Origin: Deltaproteobacteria bacterium
GTDB lineage: Bacteria; Bdellovibrionota_B; Oligoflexia; Oligoflexales; Bog-1112
Assembly: GCA_016186945.1 (NCBI GenBank)
Contig: JACPKR010000002.1
Location: 1-50,940, forward strand
Direction of reading: 5' to 3'
Length of the DNA stretch: 50,940 nt
This document shows positions 14,641 to 23,698 of this stretch, in pieces (position 1 is the first letter of the stretch; each line of letters starts with the position of its first letter). Position numbers and translations under genes: made by a program. The notes beneath the pieces are model-generated. The model was not told the DNA's origin. It searched no databases and saw nothing but the letters and a program-made list of their open reading frames with translations.

Positions 14641-17027
14641 TCGACCGTAAAGCTTGAACTTGGGCCTGCCCCTGCATCGCTATTGCCAGCTAAGTCAATT
14701 GCATGTGCAGCAGAAACTGTAATCGAAATCGTTCCGTCTCCCGTACACCCGCTTAGCTGTACGCCGGGAGTTGAACTAGTCCCATCAACGATCGTTTTTC
14801 CTGAGCATGATGCAGTACCGGAGGTGTTTACCGTCACATGGGAGGCCAGAAGATTGATCGTACTCAGATAGGTGTCGGAATAAGTGACCGTGAAACTAAC
14901 GGTTTCCCCATTCTTTGCCAACGAAGCACTGGGGCTGCTGATGGAAATTCCTGGTACTGTGTTATCAACTGTAAAACCTACGCTGGGACCCACTGCAATT
15001 GCACTATTGCCAGCGGAGTCAGTCGCCGTTCCCGCAGCAAGTGAAATGGCTACGGAACCGTTCCCCGTACAGCTAGTCAACGAAACTGTCCTAGTGCTAC
15101 CGCTTCCACTGATAGCCGCTGTGCAGCTTGCCCCTCCGGTCGTATTGAGTGAAACATCGGAGAGAGATAATTGAGTCGAGGCAAGCGAACGATCGTCCGC
15201 AAAGGTTACCGTATACGTAACAGCAGAATCACCGTTCTTCGCGTAAGCCGCACTCCGTGAACTTAGAGACGCCGTAGGCGCCGTGATATCGTAGATGAGC
15301 GTGTATTGGGCAGCAGCCGAGTTAGGGTTGCCCGCGCTGTCAACTGCGGCAGAGGCTGGGACATCGACCGTAAAGCTTCCTTCTGAAGAGGGGGTGACTG
15401 CCAAAGTATACTGAGTAGCTGAAACCGCTGTGAAGGCACCTTTGGCAGCGTTCGCGACAACGATATCAGCAGAAGTAAAACCAGTGACTGACTCTGAGAA
15501 GTCAAAAATAAAAGTATGTGTTCCCGATTTTGTGTAAGCACCCGAAGCGGTGGCTGAGCTAATACTTACAGAGGGGACTGTGTTATCCACCACGAAACTT
15601 GCACTGGCGATTACTTCGGTAAAGTTGCCGGCAAGGTCAAAGGCCACTCCTTCCAGAAGGCTGACGGTTAAGGTGCCGTCCCCTGAACATTGGGAGAGGT
15701 TCACCACGGGATTCTCACTCGTAGGATTCGTTACTTCGATGCTGGAACAGGAAACACCCGAGCTACTGGATAGAGAAACCTTGGTGGAATCCAGACTTAT
15801 TGCACCAAGTGCCTTCTCATCCGTTAGCACGAAAGGTATAGAGACAGTGCTTGAAGACTTCGCGATACTGGACGATACGGAGCCGATGCTTCCTCGTGGT
15901 TTTGTTGCATCGTAAATTACAGTATTACGCGCAGCTGCTCGGTTGCCATTTTCGGAAACGTCGAAAGCAACACTTGCGGGTACGTCAAGAATGACCTCAC
16001 CTTCTGCATCCGCTGAAACAGTGAGAGTGTATTCCTTATCGGACACAGTCGAGAACTCGCCCTTAGTCCCATTGACAACATTGACATCGTCTTTCGTAAA
16101 TCCACTGACGGATTGACTGAAAAGGAACCTATATAGAATGTCTCGAAGCTTGGTGTAAGCTTGCTCGTTTGCTGATGATATAACCGTCAAGGTTGGGTTC
16201 GTGTTGTCGACTGTAATCAAGCCGCTAACCGCACCCTCGTCTGCATTGGTCGCCCCGTCCGTTGCAGCTCCACCGGCTACCGCTAGCTTGAATGTTCCGT
16301 TACCTTCGCACGCATGGATGGAAACTCGGGGGTTTTCCACATCTGTAGTGTCAATCTTAAACACAGACTGAGTGTCGTCATAGGGAAGGCATTCAATAGT
16401 CCCTTCCTCTGTCTGAAGGCTGAGCTGACTTTCCTCGAATAAAACCGAGGCTAAAAAAGTCTCGTCCCCGTACCGGAGGGCAAAGGAAATTTCGTCGTCA
16501 CTGTTGATCGAAGTCTTGCTCGGATCTACGATTGCTAGTGTCGGTTTGATGTTGTCAATAATGATAGGCGGGCTAAGTAATTCCTGAGGAGAATCTGCTA
16601 CCAGTGCCACAGTTCCCTCGGTCGTTCCACCAGCCCCGTCGCCGGCTTGAGGTTTGGGTCGAAACTGCTCCCAGAAGCTGTCCTTTATTCTAAGACGGAG
16701 AGGGCCATTTCCTTCACAGTCTCCCAAATTCACGTAGTAACTGTCTGACAGCCTGACATCGATGCTTAGGTTGCATTTCGTCTCGCCTTTTTCGGAGACT
16801 AGTTCGATATGCTCTCTGAGGAAGAGGATAGTCGCTACTTTTTTGTAGCTAAATACATAGAAGGTGGTCCCTGCCTGGTTTAGGTACGGTTTCTTGGGAT
16901 CCGAAAAATCTAAAGACGGATACTGTGAAGTTTCCTCAGTTAAGAAAGCGAGGAAAGTCTGAACTTTTTCTTGTCCGCATGCAGATAGTATCGCGGAACA
17001 CACCAATGAAATTAGAAATTTTCTCAT
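14298..17027 (-). CDS. N-terminal fragment of the split lipoprotein: signal peptide and Ig-like repeats
   Basis: The 909-residue first part. The signal peptide carries a lipobox SAILSAC (Cys17). About seven Ig-like repeats of 90-100 residues follow, with the recurring FSESVTGFTSADI-type strand, DxAGN turn and VDNTxP linker of bacterial Ig-like (Big_12-like) domains. The last repeat has 93 codons and is almost duplicated by the following one. After the 7-base deletion the frame runs out into RHILRQRV and stops. If translated alone it would still be a lipid-anchored repeat rod lacking its beta-helix head. Confidence 0.75.
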   Translation of the reverse strand: MRKFLISLVCSAILSACGQEKVQTFLAFLTEETSQYPSLDFSDPKKPYLNQAGTTFYVFSYKKVATILFLREHIELVSEKGETKCNLSIDVRLSDSYYVNLGDCEGNGPLRLRIKDSFWEQFRPKPQAGDGAGGTTEGTVALVADSPQELLSPPIIIDNIKPTLAIVDPSKTSINSDDEISFALRYGDETFLASVLFEESQLSLQTEEGTIECLPYDDTQSVFKIDTTDVENPRVSIHACEGNGTFKLAVAGGAATDGATNADEGAVSGLITVDNTNPTLTVISSANEQAYTKLRDILYRFLFSQSVSGFTKDDVNVVNGTKGEFSTVSDKEYTLTVSADAEGEVILDVPASVAFDVSENGNRAAARNTVIYDATKPRGSIGSVSSSIAKSSSTVSIPFVLTDEKALGAISLDSTKVSLSSSSGVSCSSIEVTNPTSENPVVNLSQCSGDGTLTVSLLEGVAFDLAGNFTEVIASASFVVDNTVPSVSISSATASGAYTKSGTHTFIFDFSESVTGFTSADIVVANAAKGAFTAVSATQYTLAVTPSSEGSFTVDVPASAAVDSAGNPNSAAAQYTLIYDITAPTASLSSRSAAYAKNGDSAVTYTVTFADDRSLASTQLSLSDVSLNTTGGASCTAAISGSGSTRTVSLTSCTGNGSVAISLAAGTATDSAGNSAIAVGPSVGFTVDNTVPGISISSPSASLAKNGETVSFTVTYSDTYLSTINLLASHVTVNTSGTASCSGKTIVDGTSSTPGVQLSGCTGDGTISITVSAAHAIDLAGNSDAGAGPSSSFTVDNTGPSSHSVSIDSGATYTSSTSVTLTLAASDTNGVTQMFVSNSDTFASGSWEAFATSKAWTLAQTNATATVYVKFKDTVGNESTGVSDTIIHDNTGPSSHSVSIERHILRQRV

Positions 17028-17165
17028 TGTTATCCCTGCACAATACCTTATTAAACTGATCGGTTTTACGTAGTAACTTGGTTAAGAAATCCGATTATAA
17101 AAATGATTTCACAGAGATATGTCGTGTTATTGTTAATATTTTTGTTGATATAACCGCGGGATTGG

Positions 17166-17190
17166 CTCCCCTTCCCGGGGGAAGGGGGAG
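17166..17190. terminator. Strong GC hairpin downstream of the metalloprotease gene
   Basis: CTCCCCTTCCC (17166-17176) pairs with GGGAAGGGGGAG (17179-17190) with one bulged base and a 2-base gap. It lies 12 bases beyond the metalloprotease stop on the minus strand. There is no T-run on either strand, so it may be a transcript-end stabiliser or a short dispersed palindrome rather than a true intrinsic terminator. Confidence 0.35.
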
Positions 17191-17201
17191 ATGTCTGCAG
17201 G

Positions 17202-18818
17202 TCAGGTGTTAGTTGCGGGACACTGGAAGTCTCCCATACGTAATGACCAGCGTTTCAAGTACTGGTCATCAGTGGGAGGAACTTTGAGTTTGTTGACGAT
17301 CGAGAGGGTCCAATCGCCAGCATCTTCAGGTTTAGCAAGGTCAAAGCTGAGATGCTTAAATACCGCTCCCATCGGCTCGTTGATTGTGAAGATTTGACCG
17401 GAGGGACTTTGAAGAGTGACGAGGCTTCCAAGAAGCCCACCGACGTCAAGATCCCACTCAAACGTTAGATGTTGGGCTGCTTCTGTGTGAGTCGTCCGGA
17501 TGACAGATTGCACGGAGCCTTTTTCTTTGGGAAGTAGGAGCTGTTGATCGTTAACGAGTTGCTCAAGGTCTCGGAAAGTTCCCACGCGCATGTCGAAAGA
17601 GGAGCGATCGACTTCAAGATTAACATAAGTTTCTGTATCGAACTTTACGTTACTGCCGCAGGGGACGTCACCGCCCAACGTGACAAGGATACTGTCAGCC
17701 GAGGCAACATTGACGTTAGGGGGTAATGTAGAGAAGGTGAGTTTGCTGCGGTTTACGCTTATTTTCGGGGTCTGAGTGGAAACTGTCATCCACGCTCCAC
17801 CCTTGTCAGTTTTGTAGGTACTTTTCACGGAAACCTTCACGTTGACCTGTTCACCTGGGTCGGGCACACCGTTGTTGTTGCCGCGAACCTCGGTGATCTG
17901 AACTGTGCCGGCCACCGGTGTGACGCCAACCTGGGGAGCAAACCAACAGCGAGGGCGTCTGCCTTCAGCAACACCGTTTGCCCGCATACAACTATGGTCT
18001 GCGGCGACATATTCCGCATCGAGGCTTGTTTGACCGCTCGGATGAGCTTTACCAGGGATGACATTGGCAGAAAGAGCTTTGCGGCAAAGCGCTCCAGCCG
18101 TGTATGTATCTAAACGGCACTGGGGCAAGGGGTGTGCGGTCGCTGTTCGCGTAACGACATTGGGATCGAAGGTTTCAAATGATGTCGTAGCAGAGCCATT
18201 TAGTGTTGAGAGGAGGTCTCCCAGCGATTTTCCAGCGAGGAACGTGCGGTAGCACATGTTCTGATCGTTTTCGTCTTGCCAGACCGCATTGCATTTCACT
18301 TTTACAGTCATGGGGGCAAGATCCCGGAACCGAGCGTTCTCGACGTCATCTTTCCATACCTTGCGAGCACAGGCCTGGGTTGCAAAGTAGTCTGATTGTC
18401 CCTCGGACGCGGCCCAAAACGCTCCGTAAAACGGATACCCACCCAGATGATGGCCTATTTCATGGCAAACAACCAGTGCGAAGCCATCGGGGCTTGTCTC
18501 AGGTCTGCGTGCTAAGCCACCGTACATGTTGACATACCAGTTGTTTCCACTTTGGCTTGCGCTGGCATTGACGGTAGGATTCGTCCAGAGGTGGTTGACC
18601 GTCAACGTTGCGCCATGAGCGGTGATGATGGGAGCATACACAGCCTTGACCTGGTTGATGATAGCATCAAACTCCGCCTGACCCATATTGGCATTCTGCG
18701 CGTCGATTCTATCTTCCAGATACAAGGAGTTGGGGATGGTAAACCATTGATCTTCCTTTGCCTGAGCAAGGAAACTTGTGGCAAGCAAAAGTGCACAAAC
18801 TAGTTTTCTCATACTCAT
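17202..18818 (-). CDS. Secreted zinc metalloprotease with C-terminal P domain
   Basis: A 538-residue exported protein with signal peptide (cut after about AQA, residue 20). The zinc motif HEIGHH is at 119-124 (His119, Glu120, His123), and EGQSDYFA at 139-146 supplies a likely third ligand, Glu139, as in gluzincins. Multiple Cys between 118 and 300 suggest disulfides. A linker with NNNGVPDPGEQVNV (about 315-328) leads into a beta domain. Residues about 420-532 look like a proprotein-convertase P domain (LVTLQSPSG, EDAGDWTLSIVNK, WSLRM), common at the end of secreted proteases. It is predicted to degrade extracellular protein. No close neighbour indicates a specific substrate. Confidence 0.85.
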   Translation of the reverse strand: MSMRKLVCALLLATSFLAQAKEDQWFTIPNSLYLEDRIDAQNANMGQAEFDAIINQVKAVYAPIITAHGATLTVNHLWTNPTVNASASQSGNNWYVNMYGGLARRPETSPDGFALVVCHEIGHHLGGYPFYGAFWAASEGQSDYFATQACARKVWKDDVENARFRDLAPMTVKVKCNAVWQDENDQNMCYRTFLAGKSLGDLLSTLNGSATTSFETFDPNVVTRTATAHPLPQCRLDTYTAGALCRKALSANVIPGKAHPSGQTSLDAEYVAADHSCMRANGVAEGRRPRCWFAPQVGVTPVAGTVQITEVRGNNNGVPDPGEQVNVKVSVKSTYKTDKGGAWMTVSTQTPKISVNRSKLTFSTLPPNVNVASADSILVTLGGDVPCGSNVKFDTETYVNLEVDRSSFDMRVGTFRDLEQLVNDQQLLLPKEKGSVQSVIRTTHTEAAQHLTFEWDLDVGGLLGSLVTLQSPSGQIFTINEPMGAVFKHLSFDLAKPEDAGDWTLSIVNKLKVPPTDDQYLKRWSLRMGDFQCPATNT

Positions 18819-18972
18819 CCTTCCGTGTTGTGGGTTTTAATATTTAGTATCGCAGTTTTTGGCGAAATTTGCGATCTTTCGGCAGCGATTGACCACGTTA
18901 AGGCTGGAAAGCCCTTGTCTCAGGCTTAAAAATTCGTTATGCCCAGAGCTTCACCATGGAATCGAAAAACAC

Positions 18973-19599
18973 ATGTACACTGGCATCACACAGGGTCTAT
19001 TCGAGGTCGTTTCGTTGGAAAGAGCCGAGGGTCTCCAAAGGTTTAGCCTCGCTTTCACACCACGGCTTGTAGAAAGCCTTAGTTGTGGGGCTAGCGTTTC
19101 CATAGATGGCGTGTGTCATACGGTTGTATCTGTGGATGGGTTTCGTGTCAGCTTCGAATCCATGGAGGAAACTATGAGGCTAACGACCCTGGGCAGCCTC
19201 ATGGTCGGTCAATTTGTAAGTGTGGAAAGAAGCGCCCGCCTTGGAGACGAAATCGGTGGTCACGAGATGGCAGGTCATGTTGTCGGTACGGGCAAAATTC
19301 ACAAGGTGGCACCTAGGGGCAAAAGCCTTACGCTCAGCATAGAATGTCCGGTAGAATGGATGAAGTACATTTTCTATAAAGGATTTATCGGAGTCGACGG
19401 GTCCAGTTTGACAGTGGGAAAAACAGATGAGGCAGGATACTTCGAGATCCACCTTATTCCCGAGACATTGCGCCTTACCAATTTTGGAAACAAGAAGATC
19501 GGCGAGTGTGTCAATATAGAACTGGACGCAAAAACGAGAACCATTGTCGACACGGTGGAACGAACGATCAAACATTGCCAATCATGGATACCACTTTGA
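18973..19599 (+). CDS. ribE: Riboflavin synthase, alpha subunit
   Basis: A 208-residue enzyme that dismutates two 6,7-dimethyl-8-ribityllumazines into riboflavin and a pyrimidine product. It has two lumazine-binding domains: residues 1-95 and 96-190. The family start M-(F/Y)-T-G is MYTGIT here, which decides this ATG over an upstream one at 18859. GASVSIDGVCHTV, GDEIGGHEMAGHVVGTG and GFIGVDGSSLTV are the conserved blocks, and the end has the typical VDTVER. No other rib gene is adjacent. No FMN riboswitch consensus is visible upstream. Confidence 0.92.
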   Translation: MYTGITQGLFEVVSLERAEGLQRFSLAFTPRLVESLSCGASVSIDGVCHTVVSVDGFRVSFESMEETMRLTTLGSLMVGQFVSVERSARLGDEIGGHEMAGHVVGTGKIHKVAPRGKSLTLSIECPVEWMKYIFYKGFIGVDGSSLTVGKTDEAGYFEIHLIPETLRLTNFGNKKIGECVNIELDAKTRTIVDTVERTIKHCQSWIPL

Positions 19600-19613
19600 A
19601 GACGGGAAGAGTG

Positions 19614-19970
19614 TCAGGGCTTCTGAATCCACAGTTTGTCTTTGGCGAGACATTCCGATTCGAGGGCGTGGGTAGGTGTGAAATACCAGGTGGTTTGGAA
19701 AATGTTGGCCTCACTGTCCTTACAGCCAAAGCTGACAGCTGACGTCTGGCAGAGAGTATCATTGCTCCAGACTCCTCCCAAGCGAAGGCATTCCCTATAA
19801 TGGTAGTCGAGATGAATCCGATATTGAACGAAGTCGGTGCAGGATCTGGCACCGACATGTTCTAGCTGACAGCTTCCTTTGACGATTTCCCAATTTTCCT
19901 CGTTAACACTTACGATCTTACAGCTAAATAAAAGCAGAAGAAGAATAAAGAGGACACCTCTTAGGCTCAT
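19614..19970 (-). CDS. Small Cys-rich lipoprotein
   Basis: A 118-residue protein with a very hydrophobic signal and lipobox LLLFSC (Cys17). The mature part has six further Cys (CQLEH, CTD, CLRLGG, CQTS, CKDS, CLAKD), likely three disulfides, so it is periplasmic or surface-exposed. No domain is recognised. It is convergent with riboflavin synthase and divergent from the EEP gene, leaving about 55 bases for both promoters. Confidence 0.65.
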   Translation of the reverse strand: MSLRGVLFILLLLLFSCKIVSVNEENWEIVKGSCQLEHVGARSCTDFVQYRIHLDYHYRECLRLGGVWSNDTLCQTSAVSFGCKDSEANIFQTTWYFTPTHALESECLAKDKLWIQKP

Positions 19971-20025
19971 ATATTTGGCAAACCTTTTTTTGTTCCGATG
20001 ACATAATAAATTCTATGTTAGAAGA

Positions 20026-20898
20026 ATGATGAAAAAAACGTGGAGACTTTGCCTATCCATCGTCCTTGGGTGTCTGCTGGCAGCCCAACTATTCTCGTCC
20101 TGTCTGGACTTTCGTCAGAAAAAGGGCCGTTACCTGTTGAAACATACAGGAGATCCCACCGTAATCTCCATCCTGACATTCAATATCCTGTCCACCGTGG
20201 ATTTGCTCGCTGTAAGCCAAGGTTACCCCATCTGGTTGCAAAGACGGGAGAACGTATTTGCCGAGATTATGCAACAGAATGCTGACATTATTGCCATCGA
20301 AGAATGCTCACCCAGCCAGTTCGATCAGTTTCTTGATAAATTTGGGGATAGCTACAAATTCGCCCACCATCGAGAGTTTACGACTGATGCCTTTGTGATG
20401 TTTCGCAAGGACCGCTTTGAATTGATAGAGAAAGGATTCTGGATTCTCGAAGAACCTGTGGATGTGAGAATCCGCCGCCTTGCCGTTTGGGTAAAAGTGA
20501 GGGAAGTCAATTCAAAGAAGGAAATCATGTTCGTCGGGACTCATCTCGATGCGAAGGACATCAAAGAGAGGGAGATCAAATTCCTCAAGCAGAACATATT
20601 CCCCCAGCAGGAATCAGGTGCCCCCCTTTTCATGGCGGGGGACTTCAATATTACACCAGACCATGACAATTACACCATGCTGGTCGGAGGAGGATGGCAC
20701 GACTCCTACATCGCAAGCGCAGAAGGTGAACAAGGAACCTACACCTTTGTCAACCCGACCCGGCGCATCGACCACATTTTCTACTTCGGGTCCAACGTTA
20801 TCCCGTTGTCGTGGAAAACCCTGGGGAGTTCCAGCCTCGTCCTGTCTGACCACAGGCCCGTACTTGCTACCTTTCACCTGGGAGAGGGGATAGAGTGA
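20026..20898 (+). CDS. Exported endonuclease/exonuclease/phosphatase-family lipoprotein
   Basis: A 290-residue protein with a lipobox signal (LFSSC, Cys26) and a complete EEP fold. Conserved blocks are LTFNIL (Asn53), IIAIEE (metal Glu92/93), GTHLDAKD, MAGDFNITPDH, RRIDHIFY and the final SDHRP with the catalytic His. All active-site residues are present, so it should hydrolyse phosphodiesters: DNA/RNA, or a phospholipid headgroup as in sphingomyelinases. The cell location points to an extracellular or periplasmic substrate. It overlaps the next gene by 4 bases. Confidence 0.87.
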   Translation: MMKKTWRLCLSIVLGCLLAAQLFSSCLDFRQKKGRYLLKHTGDPTVISILTFNILSTVDLLAVSQGYPIWLQRRENVFAEIMQQNADIIAIEECSPSQFDQFLDKFGDSYKFAHHREFTTDAFVMFRKDRFELIEKGFWILEEPVDVRIRRLAVWVKVREVNSKKEIMFVGTHLDAKDIKEREIKFLKQNIFPQQESGAPLFMAGDFNITPDHDNYTMLVGGGWHDSYIASAEGEQGTYTFVNPTRRIDHIFYFGSNVIPLSWKTLGSSSLVLSDHRPVLATFHLGEGIE

Positions 20899-22091
20899 GT
20901 AGGTATAAGCTGCACATTTTCCTTTTTTTGACCCTCTCAAGTGGCCTTCACTCCTGTTTGAGCTTCGACAGCCAACTCCAGACAGGAAGACTTGTAAAGC
21001 GAGGACAATACTTGGTAACGGTTGCAGGTCACATCCTCCTTGAGCATGAAGAAGACGTAGCAGCAAAAAGGCTACGCAACGACTTCAGCGATGACCTTGA
21101 CACGTCTCAACCGCACACTGGCCTCAACGTCATCATCAGACGCGGGATCAATTCCTACGCAGATCTCGGGCTTAACATCTCTCTCGGTGACTCCTCAGTC
21201 GAACCCCGGGCGAGCCTGTTTAGTGGAGAACGCTTTGCCTCAGCTATCGGGGCGAAGTGGCTCTTTAGAACCAATTCGATCGACGAGCCGCACCTTCATC
21301 GCATCAAACTCGGATGGTATAACTCAGTTGAGTTGCTGCCCACATTTGCGCTTTACGTAGTACCCCACTGGGAAAGCAAACCCTTCGGAGAGACCCAGGA
21401 AGAGTGGCGAGGTGTAAGCGCTGGGATCGTCCTGGGGAAGGAGAACGCTTGGATCCTCGAAAGCTCCTACGCAGTTGAAGTCAAAGGAGAGTCCCCGCAA
21501 AGTTACGAGCAGGTGAAGCTTGGTTATTCCTTTGGCCTCGATAAGCTTCAAGACAAACTTGAAACAGACGAATGGAGCAAGCTCATCAAGGTCATGCCAC
21601 AGATCAGCGTGAAAAGGCTTACCGTGCCGTCGCTCGGTCTTGTTTCTCGCTATGTATTTTCTGACGACTGGCAAGGTGAACTGAGCCTGGATTTTGGTCT
21701 CGGCCCCGTCCCCTCGAATACAGAAACAAAAAGTGGTTATGTTAGTTTCCGCTCCTATGCTTTCAAGGGTCGCTATGCCTTTTACGAACCCTACACTTTC
21801 AAAGCAGGATTGGCTCGCCATGAGATTCGCGCTCATTTTGAACTTCTACCGGGTTGGCACGATCTTACCATTACCAACCATGGGGTGGAACTGTCCTTCG
21901 GCCAAACATTCAAAGCTTGGCAAGTGGATTGGGTGCAAGTCTATGCTCCGCTTCCTTTCCTTCCCCACAGCGGTCGATTCCGGGATGCAGACGGAGACCA
22001 CCAAGCATTACCCTCGGGTTTAGAACTTTGGGCAGACCGTTACGAAAACAAGCTGGCACTCTCTCTTCTAGCCATACACTACGAATACTGA
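20895..22091 (+). CDS. Lipidated outer-membrane beta-barrel candidate
   Basis: A 398-residue protein that starts at GTG overlapping the preceding stop (GTGA), with a lipobox-like signal ending at Cys21. The mature part consists of many amphipathic strands of 8-12 residues (YADLGLNISLG, WILESSYAVEVKG, WQGELSLDFGLG) separated by short turns, as in outer-membrane barrels, and ends with an aromatic-rich strand (ALSLLAIHYEY). No family is recognised. Translational coupling to the EEP lipoprotein suggests a joint envelope function. Confidence 0.65.
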   Translation: MSRYKLHIFLFLTLSSGLHSCLSFDSQLQTGRLVKRGQYLVTVAGHILLEHEEDVAAKRLRNDFSDDLDTSQPHTGLNVIIRRGINSYADLGLNISLGDSSVEPRASLFSGERFASAIGAKWLFRTNSIDEPHLHRIKLGWYNSVELLPTFALYVVPHWESKPFGETQEEWRGVSAGIVLGKENAWILESSYAVEVKGESPQSYEQVKLGYSFGLDKLQDKLETDEWSKLIKVMPQISVKRLTVPSLGLVSRYVFSDDWQGELSLDFGLGPVPSNTETKSGYVSFRSYAFKGRYAFYEPYTFKAGLARHEIRAHFELLPGWHDLTITNHGVELSFGQTFKAWQVDWVQVYAPLPFLPHSGRFRDADGDHQALPSGLELWADRYENKLALSLLAIHYEY

Positions 22092-22114
22092 GGAAGGTGG
22101 GAAGGAGATTCAAG

Positions 22115-22948
22115 TCACTCTTCTAGGCGTACCCACTTCGGGCGCAGGTCCTCTGGAACGGCGTCAAAATCGAGAACATCATAATAAATAGTGTCAAGAC
22201 TTTCCATAGACTGGAGAAACGCGTAGTCAGCTATAGGATTATGGTCGAGGTAAAGCCTTTCCAGATTTTTAAGTGCGGCCAAGACGTAAGCAGAAGCGAT
22301 CTGGTTGTGAGAAAGATCGAGAATTTTCAATTCTCCTAAAGTGGAGAGAGTTTCAACGGAAGTGATTTCGTTGTGAGCAAGGGTGAGTTCACGCAAATTC
22401 GACAGTCCTTTTAGGGGCTCCAAGTTATCAACACTGTTTGAAGAAAGGTCCAGAATTTCGAGATTGACAAGTGTCTCAAGAACCTGTGTCTGCGAGAACC
22501 TGTTTTCAGAAAGCGTCAGGCGCCGAAGAGCGGAGAGCATCGAAAGCTGAGACCAATCCTGAGCTTCTACCCGTCGCATGGTCAAAGTTCGAAGGTGAGG
22601 CAGCAGAGTCAGAAGGGATAGGTCCACCTTGGAAGAAGATCTTGGAAAGCCGAAATCGATACTTTCCAGTTCATTGACTGCATTGTAAATTGCCTCACAA
22701 TTTTCTTTTTTTGCAATCTTGCGAAGGAACTGTAGAGTCAGGCTCACATCATACTTTTGATCCGAAACTGAGCATTGGTCAATGAATTGCTGCCTGAGCC
22801 CCAAATTCATGAACCGACTGGGTCTTTCCTCATACTGGAAACTCTCTTTGAAGGAGCAAGACCACACAAAACAAACAGCGGCAAGGAGCAGTGGAGATTT
22901 CCCACTCATGGCTTCATCTAAAATTTTTTCAAGGTTAAGCTTCTTCAT
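22115..22948 (-). CDS. Leucine-rich-repeat lipoprotein
   Basis: A 277-residue protein starting at the ATG with TGGAG seven bases upstream, five codons inside the longest frame. The signal ends in a lipobox at about Cys31. Residues about 125-255 contain at least six 22-residue leucine-rich repeats of the SDS22/internalin type (LxxLxLSxNxIxxxxxLxxLxx). Such proteins bind other proteins. It is probably anchored in the envelope. It is convergent with the barrel gene at a 23-base gap. Confidence 0.82.
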   Translation of the reverse strand: MKKLNLEKILDEAMSGKSPLLLAAVCFVWSCSFKESFQYEERPSRFMNLGLRQQFIDQCSVSDQKYDVSLTLQFLRKIAKKENCEAIYNAVNELESIDFGFPRSSSKVDLSLLTLLPHLRTLTMRRVEAQDWSQLSMLSALRRLTLSENRFSQTQVLETLVNLEILDLSSNSVDNLEPLKGLSNLRELTLAHNEITSVETLSTLGELKILDLSHNQIASAYVLAALKNLERLYLDHNPIADYAFLQSMESLDTIYYDVLDFDAVPEDLRPKWVRLEE

Positions 22949-23088
22949 TTTTGTACTCCACACTCAGAGAATCGGACCAGTAACTTGCGGCTTTAGCAAG
23001 ATTTTTTATCTCCATGATATTGATACATTCTCTCAAGATTATTCATCCTTATAGGAAATACACCGATACCATCTTCCAAGGGTGATTT

Positions 23089-23529
23089 ATGAGAAAGCTA
23101 TTTGGAGAATATCTTGTCGAGAAGTCGATCGTTAACAGAACCTCTTTAGTGGAGGTGCTTATTGAACAAGCGGCAGCTCTTCCGTCGTTGGCAGAGATCA
23201 TTTACCGAAACAATCTACTTTCGCCAGACGATCTTTTTAACATTTTCTCTTACCAAGTCAAAAACGGTGTTGAATTTGCGAGCGCAGCCAAGGCACTTGG
23301 CCTCTGGTCAGACACCCTAGAAAAAGATATCCAGAACCGATTGAACAAAATAAGAACACCTATCGGTCAACTATTGGTGAAAAGGGGACTCATAGATGCA
23401 AAAGTGCTCGTGGATGCCTTCGATGACTATATAGAGAATGTAGTGAAACGTGATGCGTCAGAGCCTGTGGCTGGAGAAGAGACATCTGGAGTAGGGCAGC
23501 TTGACTTTGTCCCGAAGCAAAAGGGATGA
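23089..23529 (+). CDS. Protein with three GspE N-terminal-like helical motifs
   Basis: A 146-residue cytoplasmic protein. The pattern (L/I)GxxLxxxxLIxxxxLxxALxxQ, known from the N-terminal domain of type II secretion/type IV pilus ATPases, appears three times: FGEYLVEKSIVNRTSLVEVL at 5-24, LAEIIYRNNLLSPDDLFNIF at about 34-53, and IGQLLVKRGLIDAKVLVDAF at about 92-111. There is no ATPase part, so it may be a free-standing regulatory or cyclic-di-nucleotide-binding relative. The last 25 residues are acidic and flexible. Function inferred only from this resemblance. Confidence 0.65.
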   Translation: MRKLFGEYLVEKSIVNRTSLVEVLIEQAAALPSLAEIIYRNNLLSPDDLFNIFSYQVKNGVEFASAAKALGLWSDTLEKDIQNRLNKIRTPIGQLLVKRGLIDAKVLVDAFDDYIENVVKRDASEPVAGEETSGVGQLDFVPKQKG

Positions 23530-23568
23530 GTATTGCTCGACCTATTTGCATCTCAGAAACATCTAATC

Positions 23569-23608
23569 ACCACTTGGGGCAAGGAGGGGCAAGGAGGTGG
23601 TTTGGGAG
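23569..23608 (+). repeat. Partial copy G of the dispersed inverted-repeat element
   Basis: About 40 bases match one end of the 146-bp element (CCACTTGGGGCAAGGAGG, with GGGGCAAGGAGG doubled by a 10-bp tandem slip, then GGTTTGG). The other end is missing. It lies between the GspE-like gene and the hemolysin III gene. Confidence 0.65.
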
Positions 23609-23698
23609 AATACATACTTGACAAAGAGCACAGATTCGTAATAGCTCGACGCATAGCCTCGTTATTCCCGCCAAGCCACAATTCATCAGGAGCTTTCA

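Larger units (their letters stand above)
11474..17027 (-). pseudogene. Giant Ig-repeat/beta-helix lipoprotein gene split by two frameshifts
   Basis: Three consecutive reading frames on the minus strand (17027-14298, 14301-12328, 12373-11474) join into one product of about 1,850 residues: lipoprotein signal, a dozen or so Ig-like repeats, a right-handed beta-helix and a Cys-containing C-terminal domain. The first break is caused by a 7-base deletion (junction 14326/14327) relative to the neighbouring, nearly identical repeat copy, which still has CCGGAAT at 14599-14605. The second shift is between about 12330 and 12373. The surface protein is therefore either inactivated, phase-variable, or affected by sequencing or assembly error in repeats. 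Confidence 0.75.

Noticed and set aside
18800-18972. FMN riboswitch before riboflavin synthase
   Set aside because: The conserved FMN-element blocks are not found; only short unrelated hairpins are present.
19614-19742. Plus-strand continuation of riboflavin synthase sequence as another gene
   Set aside because: The minus strand holds a lipoprotein with clear signal and Cys pattern; the plus frame is its shadow.
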